Shown here piece after piece: positions 17,475-26,408 of a DNA stretch of 39,121 nt. A model generated the notes under the pieces. The model did no database searches, had not been told where the DNA came from, and worked only from the letters and a program-made list of their open reading frames with translations. The stretch lies in contig NZ_SISF01000013.1 of assembly GCF_004310285.1 (NCBI RefSeq), forward strand, positions 105,424-144,544, given 5' to 3'. The number at the start of each line of letters is the position of its first letter. Position 1 is the first letter of the stretch. Position numbers and translations under genes: made by a program. The DNA comes from Agrobacterium cavarae. Lineage in GTDB: Bacteria; Pseudomonadota; Alphaproteobacteria; Rhizobiales; Rhizobiaceae.

Positions 17475-19295
17475 TCAGCCGGCCATCTTGGCCTTTTCGA
17501 AGCGCTTGCGATCGTTCGGATCGAGGTAGAGCTTGCGAAGGCGAAGCGACTTCGGCGTCACTTCCATCAGCTCGTCGTCCTGGATCCAGGACAGCGCGCG
17601 ATCAAGCGTCATGCGGATCGGCGGCGTCAGCTTCACGGCTTCATCCTTGCCGGCGGCGCGGATGTTGGTGAGCTGCTTGCCCTTTAGCACGTTGACCTCG
17701 AGATCGTTGTCGCGGGTGTGAATGCCGATGATCATACCAGCATAAACCTTTTCGCCCGGCTCGATGATCATCGGGCCACGGTCTTCCAGGTTGAACATGG
17801 CGTAGGCGACAGCTTCGCCCGAACCGTTCGACAGCAGAACGCCGTTGACGCGACCTGCGATCTGACCCTTGAAGGGCTGATAATCGTGGAACAGGCGGTT
17901 CATGATGGCCGTACCGCGCGTGTCGGTCAGCAGTTCCGACTGGTAGCCGATCAGGCCACGGGTCGGCGCATAGAACTTCAGACGAACGCGGTTGCCACCG
18001 GAAGGACGAAGCTCGGCCATTTCAGCCTTGCGCTCGGACATCTTCTGAACGACGACACCGGAATGCTCTTCATCGACGTCGATGACGACTTCTTCGATCG
18101 GCTCCAGCAGGGTGCCGTTCTCATCCTTGTGCATCACGACGCGCGGACGCGACACGGCAAGCTCGAAGCCTTCGCGACGCATGGTTTCGATCAGAACCGC
18201 AAGCTGCAATTCGCCACGGCCGGACACGAAGAACGAGTCCTTGCCTTCTGCTTCTTCGATCTTCAGCGCAACGTTGCCTTCGGCTTCCTTGAGCAGACGG
18301 TCGCGAATGACGCGGCTCGTGACCTTGTCGCCTTCGGTGCCAGCCAGCGGGCTGTCATTGACGATGAAGGACATGGTGACGGTCGGCGGGTCGATCGGCT
18401 GCGCGGTCATGGCTTCGGTGACCGAAGGATCGCAGAACGTGTCGGCGACGGTGCCCTTGGAAAGGCCGGCGATAGCGACGATGTCGCCTGCATGGGCTTC
18501 TTCGATCGCGGTGCGCTCGATGCCACGGAAAGCGAGGATCTTCGAAATACGACCGGTTTCGATCGTCTTGCCATCCTGGCCCAGAACCTTGACGGCCTGG
18601 TTCGGCTTGATCGAGCCGGACGCGATACGGCCGGTGATGATACGGCCGAGGAAGTTGTTGGCCTCAAGGATCGTGCCGATCATGCGGAACGGACCTTCTT
18701 CGACCGTAGGCTCAGGCACGTGCTCAAGAACCAGATCGAGCAGCGGTGCAAGACCCTGATCCTTCGGACCTTCCGGGTTGACGTTCATCCAGCCATCACG
18801 ACCGGAGCCGTACAGGATCGGGAAGTCCAGCTGCTCGTCCGTCGCGTCGAGATTGGCGAAAAGGTCGAAGACTTCGTTGATGACTTCTTCGTGGCGGCCA
18901 TCCGGACGGTCGATCTTGTTGATCGCGACGATCGGGCGAAGACCGACCTTCAGCGCCTTGGAGACGACGAACTTCGTCTGCGGCATCGGGCCTTCGGAGC
19001 TGTCGACCAGAACGATCGCGCCGTCCACCATGGAGAGGATACGCTCGACTTCGCCACCGAAGTCGGCGTGGCCGGGGGTGTCGACGATGTTGATACGAAC
19101 ACCCTTCCACTCAACCGAGGTCGCCTTGGCGAGAATGGTGATGCCGCGTTCCTTTTCCAGATCGTTGCTATCCATAACACGCTCGGCAACGCGCTGGTTG
19201 TCGCGGAACGAACCAGACTGCTTCAGAAGCTCGTCAACAAGTGTCGTTTTTCCATGGTCAACGTGCGCGATGATCGCGATGTTGCGAAGGGCCAT
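17475..19295 (-). CDS. typA: Translational GTPase TypA/BipA
   Basis: A 606-residue EF-G-like GTPase that acts on the 70S/50S ribosome in assembly and stress adaptation. G motifs: AHVDHGKTTL (G1), DTPGHADFGGEV (G3), NKIDRPDGR (G4). Downstream are the beta-barrel domain II, the two alpha/beta domains and the TypA-specific C-terminus (e.g. RGLIGYQSELLTDTRG; GQIAGRVNGVLLSNGSGEAV, shown in short pieces). An open frame continues 16 codons upstream, but the ATG at 19295 (MALRNIAIIAHVDHGKTT) matches the family. Followed by a strong terminator. Confidence 0.98.
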   Translation of the reverse strand: MALRNIAIIAHVDHGKTTLVDELLKQSGSFRDNQRVAERVMDSNDLEKERGITILAKATSVEWKGVRINIVDTPGHADFGGEVERILSMVDGAIVLVDSSEGPMPQTKFVVSKALKVGLRPIVAINKIDRPDGRHEEVINEVFDLFANLDATDEQLDFPILYGSGRDGWMNVNPEGPKDQGLAPLLDLVLEHVPEPTVEEGPFRMIGTILEANNFLGRIITGRIASGSIKPNQAVKVLGQDGKTIETGRISKILAFRGIERTAIEEAHAGDIVAIAGLSKGTVADTFCDPSVTEAMTAQPIDPPTVTMSFIVNDSPLAGTEGDKVTSRVIRDRLLKEAEGNVALKIEEAEGKDSFFVSGRGELQLAVLIETMRREGFELAVSRPRVVMHKDENGTLLEPIEEVVIDVDEEHSGVVVQKMSERKAEMAELRPSGGNRVRLKFYAPTRGLIGYQSELLTDTRGTAIMNRLFHDYQPFKGQIAGRVNGVLLSNGSGEAVAYAMFNLEDRGPMIIEPGEKVYAGMIIGIHTRDNDLEVNVLKGKQLTNIRAAGKDEAVKLTPPIRMTLDRALSWIQDDELMEVTPKSLRLRKLYLDPNDRKRFEKAKMAG

Positions 19296-19462
19296 ATGAT
19301 TATATCTCTGAGGTTGGGGCGCTGATCGTATGGGATGCGCCAATTTAGTTTGGCGGGCTCATAACCTTTTTTTTGCAAATGCGAAAGGGGGGCCTGTGAC
19401 ATAAGCCCCTTGCGAAAACGCCGTATCAGAGATGTGTGACAGGTTTTTGCGCGCTTTCAAGG

Positions 19463-19569
19463 TTAAAGCGGGTGCGATCGTTCAGATTCGCTCTTCCCGC
19501 CTTCACCCTTTCTTTGACAGCATATCAGCGTCGCAGGACGGCTTCACGCTTCTGCGCGACATGTTTTAC
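19463..19569. repeat. Degenerate 107-bp terminal-inverted-repeat element (copy B)
   Basis: Colinear with the element at 24803-24909: it shares TTCAGATTCGCT near the left end and TGCGCGACATG at the right end, with the interior diverged. Ends begin TTAAAGCG and finish GACATGTTTTA. It lies between typA and the M3 peptidase gene and its right end contains the peptidase stop codon (19566-19568). Confidence 0.6.
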
Positions 19570-21632
19570 GCAGCGACCAGTCCGCGCTTCTTCAGCATGG
19601 CCTCCGGGCTCGGCATCTTGCCGCGGAAGGCCTTGTAGGTCACTTCCGGATCGATCGCGCCGCCAACGGAATAGACATTGTCGAGAAGCTTGCGCGCCGT
19701 TTCCGGATCGAAAGGATTGCCCGTCTCCTCGAAAGCCTCGAAGGCGTCGGCATCCAGCACTTCCGACCACATGTAGGAGTAGTAGCCGGCGGAATAGCCG
19801 TCACCGGAAAACACGTGCTGGAAGTGCGGCGTTGCGTGGCGCATGGTGATCGATTTCGGCATGTTGAGCGAATTCAGCACCTCTGCCTGCACCGCCATCG
19901 GATCCTCCACCGTGCCACGGGTGTGGAACGCCATATCGACCAGCGCCGAGGAGGTGAACTCCACCGTGTTGAAGCCGGCATTGAAGGTCTGGGCCGCAAG
20001 CACCTTGTCCAGCAGCGCCTTCGGCATGGGCTCGCCGGTCTCGTAATGCAGCGCATAGGTTTCGAGAATTTCCGGCACGGTCAGCCAGTGCTCGTAAAGC
20101 TGCGAGGGCAGTTCGACGAAGTCGCGCGAAACGCCGGTACCGGAAACGGACGGATAGGTGACGTTCGACATCATGCCATGGAGCGCGTGGCCGAACTCGT
20201 GAAACAGCGTGCGTGCATCATCCAGCGACAGCAGCGCTGGCTTGCCGGCGGATGGCTTTGCGAAGTTGCAGACATTGTAGATGATCGGCAGTTCACCGAC
20301 CGTGCCGTTCTTCAGCGGCAGCTTGTGCTGCGACTGGAAGGAGCTCATCCATGCACCTGAGCGCTTGGAGGGCCGGGCAAAGTAGTCGCCGAGGAACATC
20401 GCCTTCAACTCGCCATTGGCGTCGCGAATTTCGAAAGTGCGCACATCCGGGTGATAGGCCTTAACGTCTTTCAGTTCGACGGCATGAATGCCGAAGAGGC
20501 GTGTCGCCACATCGAAGCAGGCCTCGATGATCTTTTCCAGCTGAAGATAGGGCTTCAGCTCGGTCTCAGAGAAGTTGAAGCGCTTTGCTCTGAGCTTCTC
20601 CGCATAATGGCGCCAGTCCCAAGGCATCACCTCATGGTTCTTGCCTTCGTCGGCAATGACCGTGGCAAGCTCGGCTTCCTCTTCGCCTGCGCGCGCCACG
20701 GCCTTTTCCCAGACCTGGGTCAAAAGACCGTTCACCGCATCCGGCGTCTTCGCCATCGTGTCGTCCAGCTTGTAGGCTGCGAAACTGTCATGGCCGAGCA
20801 GCTTTGCCTTTTCTTCGCGCAGCGCCAGTGTCTTCCTGACGATCTCGCGATTGTCGGTCTCGCCACCATTTTCGCCGCGCGCCACCCATGCCTTGAAGGC
20901 CTGCTCACGCAGATCGCGGCGCTCGGAAAAGGTGAGGAAGGGCTCGATGATGGAGCGCGACAGGGTCACTGCAAACTTGTCCTCCTCGCCGTGCTCCTTG
21001 GCGGCACCCGCCATGGCATCGCGCAGGAAGCCCGGAATGCCGGCAAGCTCTTCGTCCGAGGACAGCAGCAGCTTCCAGTTCTTTTCATCCGCAAGCACGT
21101 TCTGGCCGAAGTTTGCGCCAAGTCCCGCCAGCTCCTCGTTAATGGCGGCCAGACGCTCCTGCTCCGGCTTCGGCAGTTTCGCGCCGGCGCGCACGAAACC
21201 TTTCCAGTGGCGCTCAAGCACCCGCAGTTCCTCATGGGTCAGTCCAAGCGTCTCGCGCTTCTCCCACAGCGTATCGATGCGCTTGAACAGCGCCTCATTC
21301 ATGCCGATGCGCGAATAGTGGCGCGACATTTTTGGCGCGATCTTACGCTCCAGCGCCTGGATTTTCGGGTTGGTATGGGCGCCCGCCTTGTTCCAGAACA
21401 GCGCGGAGACGCGCGACAACTCGTCACCAGCGATTTCGAGCGCAATCACCGTATTGGCGAAGCTCGGCGCTTCGCTGTTTTGGGCAATCGCATCGATCTC
21501 TGCATCATGGGCAGCAAGGGCCGCATCGAACGCACCGGCAAAATCCTCGTCCTTGACAGCATCGAAACGCGGCAGCCCGTTTTTCCCGTTCCAGTCGGTC
21601 AGAGCGGAATAATGCGCGGTCGTCGATGTCAT
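19566..21632 (-). CDS. M3 oligopeptidase (Dcp/OpdA type)
   Basis: A 688-residue cytoplasmic zinc metallopeptidase of family M3A, the size of E. coli Dcp (681) and oligopeptidase A (680). The zinc motif HEFGHALHGM has ligands H478 and H482 and catalytic E479; the third ligand is the Glu of RDFVELPSQLYEHW. C-terminal MRHATPHFQHVFSGDGYSAGYYSYMWSEVLD includes the substrate-binding His/Tyr residues (quoted in part: HFQHVFSGDGYSAGYYSYMW). It degrades short peptides left by ATP-dependent proteases. Dcp versus OpdA specificity cannot be decided. Divergent from a MarR gene 242 bp away. Confidence 0.94.
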   Translation of the reverse strand: MTSTTAHYSALTDWNGKNGLPRFDAVKDEDFAGAFDAALAAHDAEIDAIAQNSEAPSFANTVIALEIAGDELSRVSALFWNKAGAHTNPKIQALERKIAPKMSRHYSRIGMNEALFKRIDTLWEKRETLGLTHEELRVLERHWKGFVRAGAKLPKPEQERLAAINEELAGLGANFGQNVLADEKNWKLLLSSDEELAGIPGFLRDAMAGAAKEHGEEDKFAVTLSRSIIEPFLTFSERRDLREQAFKAWVARGENGGETDNREIVRKTLALREEKAKLLGHDSFAAYKLDDTMAKTPDAVNGLLTQVWEKAVARAGEEEAELATVIADEGKNHEVMPWDWRHYAEKLRAKRFNFSETELKPYLQLEKIIEACFDVATRLFGIHAVELKDVKAYHPDVRTFEIRDANGELKAMFLGDYFARPSKRSGAWMSSFQSQHKLPLKNGTVGELPIIYNVCNFAKPSAGKPALLSLDDARTLFHEFGHALHGMMSNVTYPSVSGTGVSRDFVELPSQLYEHWLTVPEILETYALHYETGEPMPKALLDKVLAAQTFNAGFNTVEFTSSALVDMAFHTRGTVEDPMAVQAEVLNSLNMPKSITMRHATPHFQHVFSGDGYSAGYYSYMWSEVLDADAFEAFEETGNPFDPETARKLLDNVYSVGGAIDPEVTYKAFRGKMPSPEAMLKKRGLVAA

Positions 21633-21831
21633 GGTGATGTCCTCATGCAGATGTGATTGTCAGCCATATGGGCATGCTGACGGCAAGCTTTCAATATCAC
21701 ACCGCAAGAAGGGCAACGGCAACGGCCCTAAAATCGGCTTCGATTTCCGCAAAAGCACGATGCGTGGATGTCAAAGACATGAAGGGTGCGGAACACTTTC
21801 TTCTTCCATCCGATTGCATGGAAAGACAGAA

Positions 21832-21856
21832 GTTGTCACAACGTAGAATAGTTCTA
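21832..21856. promoter_or_regulatory. Two adjacent palindromes upstream of the MarR gene
   Basis: GTTGT-C-ACAAC (21832-21842) and TAGAA-TAG-TTCTA (21844-21856) stand side by side, 18-43 bp upstream of the MarR ATG. They also carry a TTGTCA and a TAGAAT that could be part of a promoter. Such sites are typical for autorepression by MarR dimers; whether they act on the divergent peptidase gene is open. Confidence 0.4.
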
Positions 21857-21874
21857 GTGAAAAGCACCCATTTG

Positions 21875-22342
21875 ATGACATCCAATCCCGAACGAGAACC
21901 GCTGGCCTTTCTGCTCAACAGCAGCGCCCGTTTTCTCAACAGCGTGTTCGAACGGCGTATTGCCAATGCAGGCCTTGGACTGACGCCCGGCGAGGCCCGC
22001 GCGCTGCTGACCGTTGCTGCCATCGACGGTGCCAAGCAGGCGGACATTGCCGCTCGCATCGGTCTCGAACCGATGACGGTCTGTACCTATCTCGACAAGC
22101 TGGAATCGCTCGCGCTTGTGGAGCGTCGCCCCAACCCGGACGACCGCCGGTCGAAGTGCATCTACTTGACGGAAAGCTCGACGCAGATGCTGAAATCGGT
22201 GCGCGAAGAGGTGGATGGTCTGATGGCGCAGGCAACGGAAGGTTTGGGCAGGGAAGACGTCGAACGCTTCCATGCGCTGCTCTCCGTATTGCAGAAGAAC
22301 CTCCACACCGCGGCGATGGATAAGAACCGGACAGAAGGCTGA
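21875..22342 (+). CDS. MarR-family transcriptional regulator
   Basis: A 155-residue winged helix-turn-helix protein. The helices LTPGEARALLTVAAIDGAKQ and ADIAARIGLEPMTVCTYLDKLE are the HTH, and LVERRPNPDDRRSKCIYLTE is the wing with the conserved DxRS(K) motif (shown in pieces). The N- and C-terminal helices form the dimer. Possible starts are ATG 21875 and, six codons upstream, GTG 21857; the palindrome ending at 21856 would occupy the ribosome-binding site of the latter, so ATG is preferred. Ligand and targets unknown; the divergent M3 peptidase is the nearest candidate. Confidence 0.9.
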   Translation: MTSNPEREPLAFLLNSSARFLNSVFERRIANAGLGLTPGEARALLTVAAIDGAKQADIAARIGLEPMTVCTYLDKLESLALVERRPNPDDRRSKCIYLTESSTQMLKSVREEVDGLMAQATEGLGREDVERFHALLSVLQKNLHTAAMDKNRTEG

Positions 22343-22355
22343 GCCGGGAGCAATA

Positions 22356-22383
22356 AAAAGCCCCGCGCAAAAACGGGGCTTTT
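22356..22383. terminator. Bidirectional terminator between MarR gene and argG
   Basis: Perfect 10-bp arms AAAAGCCCCG (22356-22365) and CGGGGCTTTT (22374-22383) with an 8-nt A-rich loop. It lies between convergent stop codons (22342 and 22406) and has T tails on both strands. Confidence 0.85.
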
Positions 22384-22405
22384 CATCTTCACATCAAATG
22401 CAGAA

Positions 22406-23629
22406 TTACTTACCGAGGTTACGCTTGGCGAGCGTACGCAGACGCAGCGCGTTGAGCTTGATGAAGCCGGCGGCATCCTTCTGGTCGTAGGCGCCCTGGT
22501 CGTCTTCGAAGGTGACGAGCTTGTCGGAATAGAGCGACTTGGCGCTCTCGCGACCGGTGACCATGACATTGCCCTTGTAGAGCTTCAGCGTCACTTCGCC
22601 TTCCACATGCTCCTGGCTCTTGTCGATCAGGGCCTGCAGCATTTCGCGCTCCGGCGAGAACCAGAAGCCGTAATAGATCAGCTCTGCGTAACGCGGCATC
22701 AGCTCATCCTTGAGGTGCGCGGCACCGCGGTCGAGCGTGATGGATTCGATGGCGCGGTGCGCTGCAAGCAGGATCGTGCCGCCAGGGGTTTCGTAGACGC
22801 CGCGGCTCTTCATGCCGACGAAGCGGTTTTCCACGAGGTCGAGACGGCCAATGCCATTGTCGCGGCCATAATCGTTGAGCGTCTGCAGAAGGGTCGCAGG
22901 CGACATTTCAACGCCGTTGATCGAGCAGGCATCGCCCTTGCGGAAACCAACCTTGATGACGGTTGCCTTGTCGGGTGCGGCTTCCGGGGAAATGGTGCGC
23001 ATATGCACATATTCGGGAGCTTCCTGCGCCGGGTCTTCCAGAACCTTGCCCTCGGATGAGGAGTGCAGCAGGTTGGCGTCGACGGAGAACGGCGCTTCGC
23101 CCTTCTTGTCCTTTGCAACCGGGATCTGGTGCTGTTCGGCAAAGTTCAGAAGATCCGTACGGCTCTTGAAGGTCCAGTCGCGCCACGGTGCGATGATCTT
23201 GATATCGGGGTTCAGGGCGTAAGCGGAAAGCTCGAAACGCACCTGGTCATTACCCTTGCCGGTCGCACCATGGGCAATGGCGTCGGCACCGGTCTTCTTG
23301 GCAATCTCGATCAGATGCTTGGAAATCAGCGGGCGGGCAATCGACGTGCCGAGCAGATAGACGCCTTCATAGACGGCATTGGCGCGGAACATCGGGAAGA
23401 CGAAATCACGAACGAATTCCTCGCGGACATCTTCGATGAAGATTTCCTTGATGCCGAGCATCTCGGCCTTCTTGCGCGCCGGCTCTAGTTCCTCGCCCTG
23501 GCCGAGATCGGCGGTGAAGGTGACGACTTCCGCGCCGAGTTCGGTCTGCAGCCACTTCAGGATGATCGAGGTATCGAGACCGCCGGAATAGGCGAGAACG
23601 ACTTTCTTAACGTCTTTCGGGAGTGCCAT
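22406..23629 (-). CDS. argG: Argininosuccinate synthase
   Basis: A 407-residue ArgG joining citrulline and aspartate with ATP in arginine synthesis. The PP-loop motif is [18 protein letters not shown]; other signatures are [20 protein letters not shown], and [19 protein letters not shown] (aspartate/citrulline binding). The open frame extends more than 110 codons upstream, but that part is unlike any ArgG, and ATG 23629 gives the standard length and start ([17 protein letters not shown]). Divergent from an SDR gene over a 258-bp gap. Confidence 0.98.
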   Translation of the reverse strand: MALPKDVKKVVLAYSGGLDTSIILKWLQTELGAEVVTFTADLGQGEELEPARKKAEMLGIKEIFIEDVREEFVRDFVFPMFRANAVYEGVYLLGTSIARPLISKHLIEIAKKTGADAIAHGATGKGNDQVRFELSAYALNPDIKIIAPWRDWTFKSRTDLLNFAEQHQIPVAKDKKGEAPFSVDANLLHSSSEGKVLEDPAQEAPEYVHMRTISPEAAPDKATVIKVGFRKGDACSINGVEMSPATLLQTLNDYGRDNGIGRLDLVENRFVGMKSRGVYETPGGTILLAAHRAIESITLDRGAAHLKDELMPRYAELIYYGFWFSPEREMLQALIDKSQEHVEGEVTLKLYKGNVMVTGRESAKSLYSDKLVTFEDDQGAYDQKDAAGFIKLNALRLRTLAKRNLGK

Positions 23630-23693
23630 TCGTGAAATCCATTTGCATAACCGGCGATCGCGTGAAGCCTCGCCTTTCCTTGAGATTGCGGCA

Positions 23694-23721
23694 CTTTTAG
23701 CGAGTTTATCGGTACACGCAA
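23694..23721 (-). promoter_or_regulatory. Candidate argG promoter
   Basis: On the minus strand, TTGCGT (23716-23721) and TAAAAG (23694-23699) are separated by 16 nt and lie 65 bp upstream of the argG ATG. The boxes match the sigma-70-type consensus only partly. Confidence 0.3.
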
Positions 23722-23887
23722 GAGATAATGAAAATGGGCGCTGCCCGGGAACACATCGAGCGTCCGATGACTTGTCACGTGACTTGAGAGAGAAAAACGC
23801 TAGATTTCGAAGCGCCTTGAGAGGCGCTTGGTTACATGGGACGCCACCGCCGTTTGAAAAAAGACGGCCATGGAGAAGGAGAAACCA

Positions 23888-24742
23888 ATGTCGACATTTC
23901 ACCCCGCATTGCGACAGGACAATGTAGCCGTGGTCACCGGTGCCGCCTCCGGCATCGGGCTTGCCGCTGCACGCCAGTTTGCCCATCTCGGCATGAGCGT
24001 TGTGCTGGTCGATCTCGATGGCGAAAAACTGGGAGCCGCCGAAAGTCAGATCGCCGCAGAAGTGCCCGATGGCGCGGCGAATATCGCCGCCATCCCGACC
24101 GACGTCTCAAAGCTCGATGAGCTTGAGGCGCTGGAAAGAGCCGTCATCCAGCGTTTCGGCCGCGTGCATGTGCTGATGAACAATGCCGGCATCCAGCCGG
24201 GCAGCGCCCTTTTCGGCCCACAGGCCAACTGGGACAAGGTGATTGGCGTCAATCTGATGGGCGTCATCAACGGCACCCGCGTCTTCGGTGCGGGCATGCT
24301 CGCCCATGGAGAGCCGGGCCTTATCATCAATACCGGCTCCAAGCAGGGCATCACCACGCCGCCGGGCGATCCTGCCTATAACGTTGCGAAAGCGGGCGTG
24401 AAGGCGTTCACTGAAGCGCTGCAGCACGAGCTGCGCAATGCCGACAAGGGTGCGATCTCGGCGCATCTGCTCATCCCCGGCTTCGTCTTCACCGGTCTCA
24501 CCGCAGGCGAGCGCACGGAAAAGCCCGACGGCGCCTGGACGCCGGAACAGACGGTCGATTTCATGCTGGAGAGTATCGGCAGGGGCGATTTCTACATTCT
24601 CTGCCCCGATAACGAGGTGGACAGAAGCACCGATGAGAAGCGCATTCTCTGGGCCGCCAACGACATCGTCCAGAACCGGCCCCCATTGTCACGCTGGCAT
24701 AAAGATTATGCCGAGCACTTCAGGACGTTTCTGAACAGCTGA
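23888..24742 (+). CDS. Short-chain dehydrogenase/reductase
   Basis: A 284-residue classical SDR. The cofactor motif TGAASGIG is at residues 17-24, LVDLDGEKL follows strand 2 (an Asp that favours NAD), NNAGIQ is the structural motif, and the catalytic Ser (NTGSKQG) and Tyr-Lys ([10 protein letters not shown]) are present. The longer C-terminal part ([21 protein letters not shown]) suggests a specific subfamily, but the substrate cannot be inferred. The ATG at 23888 follows AGGAG at a 6-nt spacing, decisive against the upstream ATG at 23870. Single gene, divergent from argG. Confidence 0.92.
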   Translation: MSTFHPALRQDNVAVVTGAASGIGLAAARQFAHLGMSVVLVDLDGEKLGAAESQIAAEVPDGAANIAAIPTDVSKLDELEALERAVIQRFGRVHVLMNNAGIQPGSALFGPQANWDKVIGVNLMGVINGTRVFGAGMLAHGEPGLIINTGSKQGITTPPGDPAYNVAKAGVKAFTEALQHELRNADKGAISAHLLIPGFVFTGLTAGERTEKPDGAWTPEQTVDFMLESIGRGDFYILCPDNEVDRSTDEKRILWAANDIVQNRPPLSRWHKDYAEHFRTFLNS

Positions 24743-24802
24743 CGCAACATGAAGAGGAATTGGCAGGCTCGTCAAACAGCGTTATGAGTAGGCACCTGAA
24801 CC

Positions 24803-24909
24803 CTAAAGCGTGTCGCGATCTTTCAGATTCGCTCCTTCGCTTTAGGCCCTTGTTTTGTCGCATGTCGTTATCGCAAAACCGCTGCACACTTTTGCGCGAC
24901 ATGCTTTAG
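24803..24909. repeat. 107-bp terminal-inverted-repeat element (copy A, RIME-like)
   Basis: Ends are CTAAAGCGTGTCGCG (24803-24817) and CGCGACATGCTTTAG (24895-24909), which are reverse complements with one mismatch over 15 bp. The interior matches copy B at 19463-19569. It fills most of the SDR-LysE gap and ends 15 bp before the exporter start. Short palindromic intergenic elements of this size are known in rhizobia (mosaic elements); no coding capacity. Confidence 0.75.
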
Positions 24910-24924
24910 CCTTATGGTGCCTTC

Positions 24925-25572
24925 GTGGACTTCATACCGAGCCTGCCGACACTCATTGCCTTCACCATCGCCATTCTCATTCTGGCGGTGACGCCCGGCC
25001 CGGATATGACGCTGTGGATCAGCCGTTCGCTGCGCGAAGGCCGCAAGGCGGGCTTCATGACGCTGGTCGGTACCAATCTTGGAATTACCGTTCACACGCT
25101 TTTGGTCGCCTTCGGAGTTGCCGCGCTCATCGTCGCTTCGCCAACGGCCTTCATGATCTTGAAGACGGGGGGCGCTGCCTATCTCGTCTGGCTTGCAATA
25201 CAGGCGATCCGCCACGGCTCCAACTTCGTCATGGAGCGCCCGAAAGAACAGAAGGCGGGCGCGTCGATGACGTCTGCTCTGGTCAACGGGCTTTGGGTTA
25301 ACCTGCTCAACCCAAAGGTCATCATCTTCTTCATGACCTTCCTGCCGCAATTCGTCACAGCCTCCGACCCGCACGTGACCGGCAAGCTGATCTTCCTCGG
25401 TCTCTGGTCGATCATCGTCGCCCTGCCAATCGGCATCGGCATTGTCGTTGCCGCAGACTCGCTCTCCGACTGGCTGCAGCGCAATCGCAAGGTTCTTCGC
25501 GGCCTGGATTACACCATCGCCGGTGTCTTCTCGCTCTTCGCCGTGAAGATTTTCCTGACGCAGGCGAAGTAA
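24925..25572 (+). CDS. LysE/RhtB-family amino-acid exporter
   Basis: A 215-residue inner-membrane protein with about six hydrophobic segments. The N-terminal AVTPGPDMTLWISRSLREGRKAGF is the LysE-family signature (quoted: AVTPGPDMTLWISRSLREG), and LLNPKVIIFFMTFLPQF is a second conserved block. Members export amino acids or homoserine lactone-like molecules; the substrate is unknown here. No ATG fits, so the GTG at 24925 is used; it has no strong ribosome binding site. It begins 15 bp after a repeat element, which may have displaced its upstream signals. A LysR partner is not adjacent. Confidence 0.92.
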   Translation: MDFIPSLPTLIAFTIAILILAVTPGPDMTLWISRSLREGRKAGFMTLVGTNLGITVHTLLVAFGVAALIVASPTAFMILKTGGAAYLVWLAIQAIRHGSNFVMERPKEQKAGASMTSALVNGLWVNLLNPKVIIFFMTFLPQFVTASDPHVTGKLIFLGLWSIIVALPIGIGIVVAADSLSDWLQRNRKVLRGLDYTIAGVFSLFAVKIFLTQAK

Positions 25573-25587
25573 CAAGCGGATACGAAA

Positions 25588-25608
25588 AAGGCGCCTCAGC
25601 GGCGCCTT
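25588..25608. terminator. Terminator between LysE gene and ABC operon
   Basis: Perfect 8-bp arms AAGGCGCC (25588-25595) and GGCGCCTT (25601-25608), 5-nt loop. The minus-strand side continues TTTCG after the arm and sits 5 bp past the ABC ATPase stop, so it mainly ends the ABC operon; it may also stop the convergent LysE transcript. Confidence 0.75.
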
Positions 25609-25613
25609 GTCTC

Positions 25614-26408
25614 TTAGCCGATCAGCAACTCGTCATCATCGATCGTCTGGCCGCGGATCTTGCGGAACATCTCGATCAGGTCTTCCACCTGCAGGCCCTT
25701 GCGGCTTTCACCCGACACATCGAGAACGACCTCGCCCGCATGCAGCATGATGGTGCGGTCGCCGTAATCCAGCGCCTGGCGCATGGAATGCGTCACCATC
25801 AGCGTGGTGAGCTTGCGCTCTTCCACCACCTTACGGGTCAGTTCCATGACGAACTCCGCCATGCCAGGGTCAAGCGCTGCGGTGTGCTCGTCAAGCAGCA
25901 GCACATCGGAACCTGCAAGCGTTGCCATGACCAGCGATACCGCCTGGCGCTGTCCGCCGGAGAGAAGATCCATGCGGTCCTTCAGACGGTTTTCGAGCCC
26001 GAGGCCAAGCGAGGCGATGCGATCCTGGAAGAAGGCACGCCGTCCGCCGCCGAGTGCCGGCAGAAGCCCGCGCACCTTGCCGCGTGCAGCCGCAAGCGCC
26101 AGATTTTCCTCGATGGTGAGCGCGCCGCAGCTTCCCGCCAGCGGATCCTGAAACACACGCGCCACCTGGCCCGCACGGCTAGCCGTCGGCTTGCGCGTCA
26201 CGTCCACGCCACTGATCGTCACCTTGCCAGCGCTCGGCAGCACATCGCCCGCCAGGACGCCGAGAAGCGTGGACTTGCCGGCTCCGTTGGAGCCGATAAC
26301 GGTGACGAACGAGCCGTTTTCGATAGTGAGATTGAGCTTGGAGAGCGCCTGCTTTTGCAGCGGCGTTCCCTTGCCGAAGATGACCTGAATATCGGAAAGC
26401 GAAATCAT
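25614..26408 (-). CDS. ABC importer ATP-binding protein
   Basis: A 264-residue ABC ATPase. Walker A is GSNGAGKST, the Q-loop is in ARVFQDP, the signature LSGGQRQ, and Walker B VLLLDEHTAALDP (His in place of the usual Pro in DEPT, common in this subgroup), followed by the switch His in VTHSMRQAL. Its ATG overlaps the permease stop (ATGA, 4 bp). Together with the permease and the PF04392-type binding protein it resembles importers of the TrpXYZ kind. Substrate is not determined by sequence. Confidence 0.93.
   Translation of the reverse strand: MISLSDIQVIFGKGTPLQKQALSKLNLTIENGSFVTVIGSNGAGKSTLLGVLAGDVLPSAGKVTISGVDVTRKPTASRAGQVARVFQDPLAGSCGALTIEENLALAAARGKVRGLLPALGGGRRAFFQDRIASLGLGLENRLKDRMDLLSGGQRQAVSLVMATLAGSDVLLLDEHTAALDPGMAEFVMELTRKVVEERKLTTLMVTHSMRQALDYGDRTIMLHAGEVVLDVSGESRKGLQVEDLIEMFRKIRGQTIDDDELLIG

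Noticed and set aside
17718..19325. A 535-codon open frame on the plus strand
   Set aside because: Antisense of typA, Asp/Arg/Val-rich with no domain; typical mirror frame.
23630..23986. A 119-codon N-terminal extension of argG
   Set aside because: No similarity to ArgG, and removing it gives the standard 407 residues.
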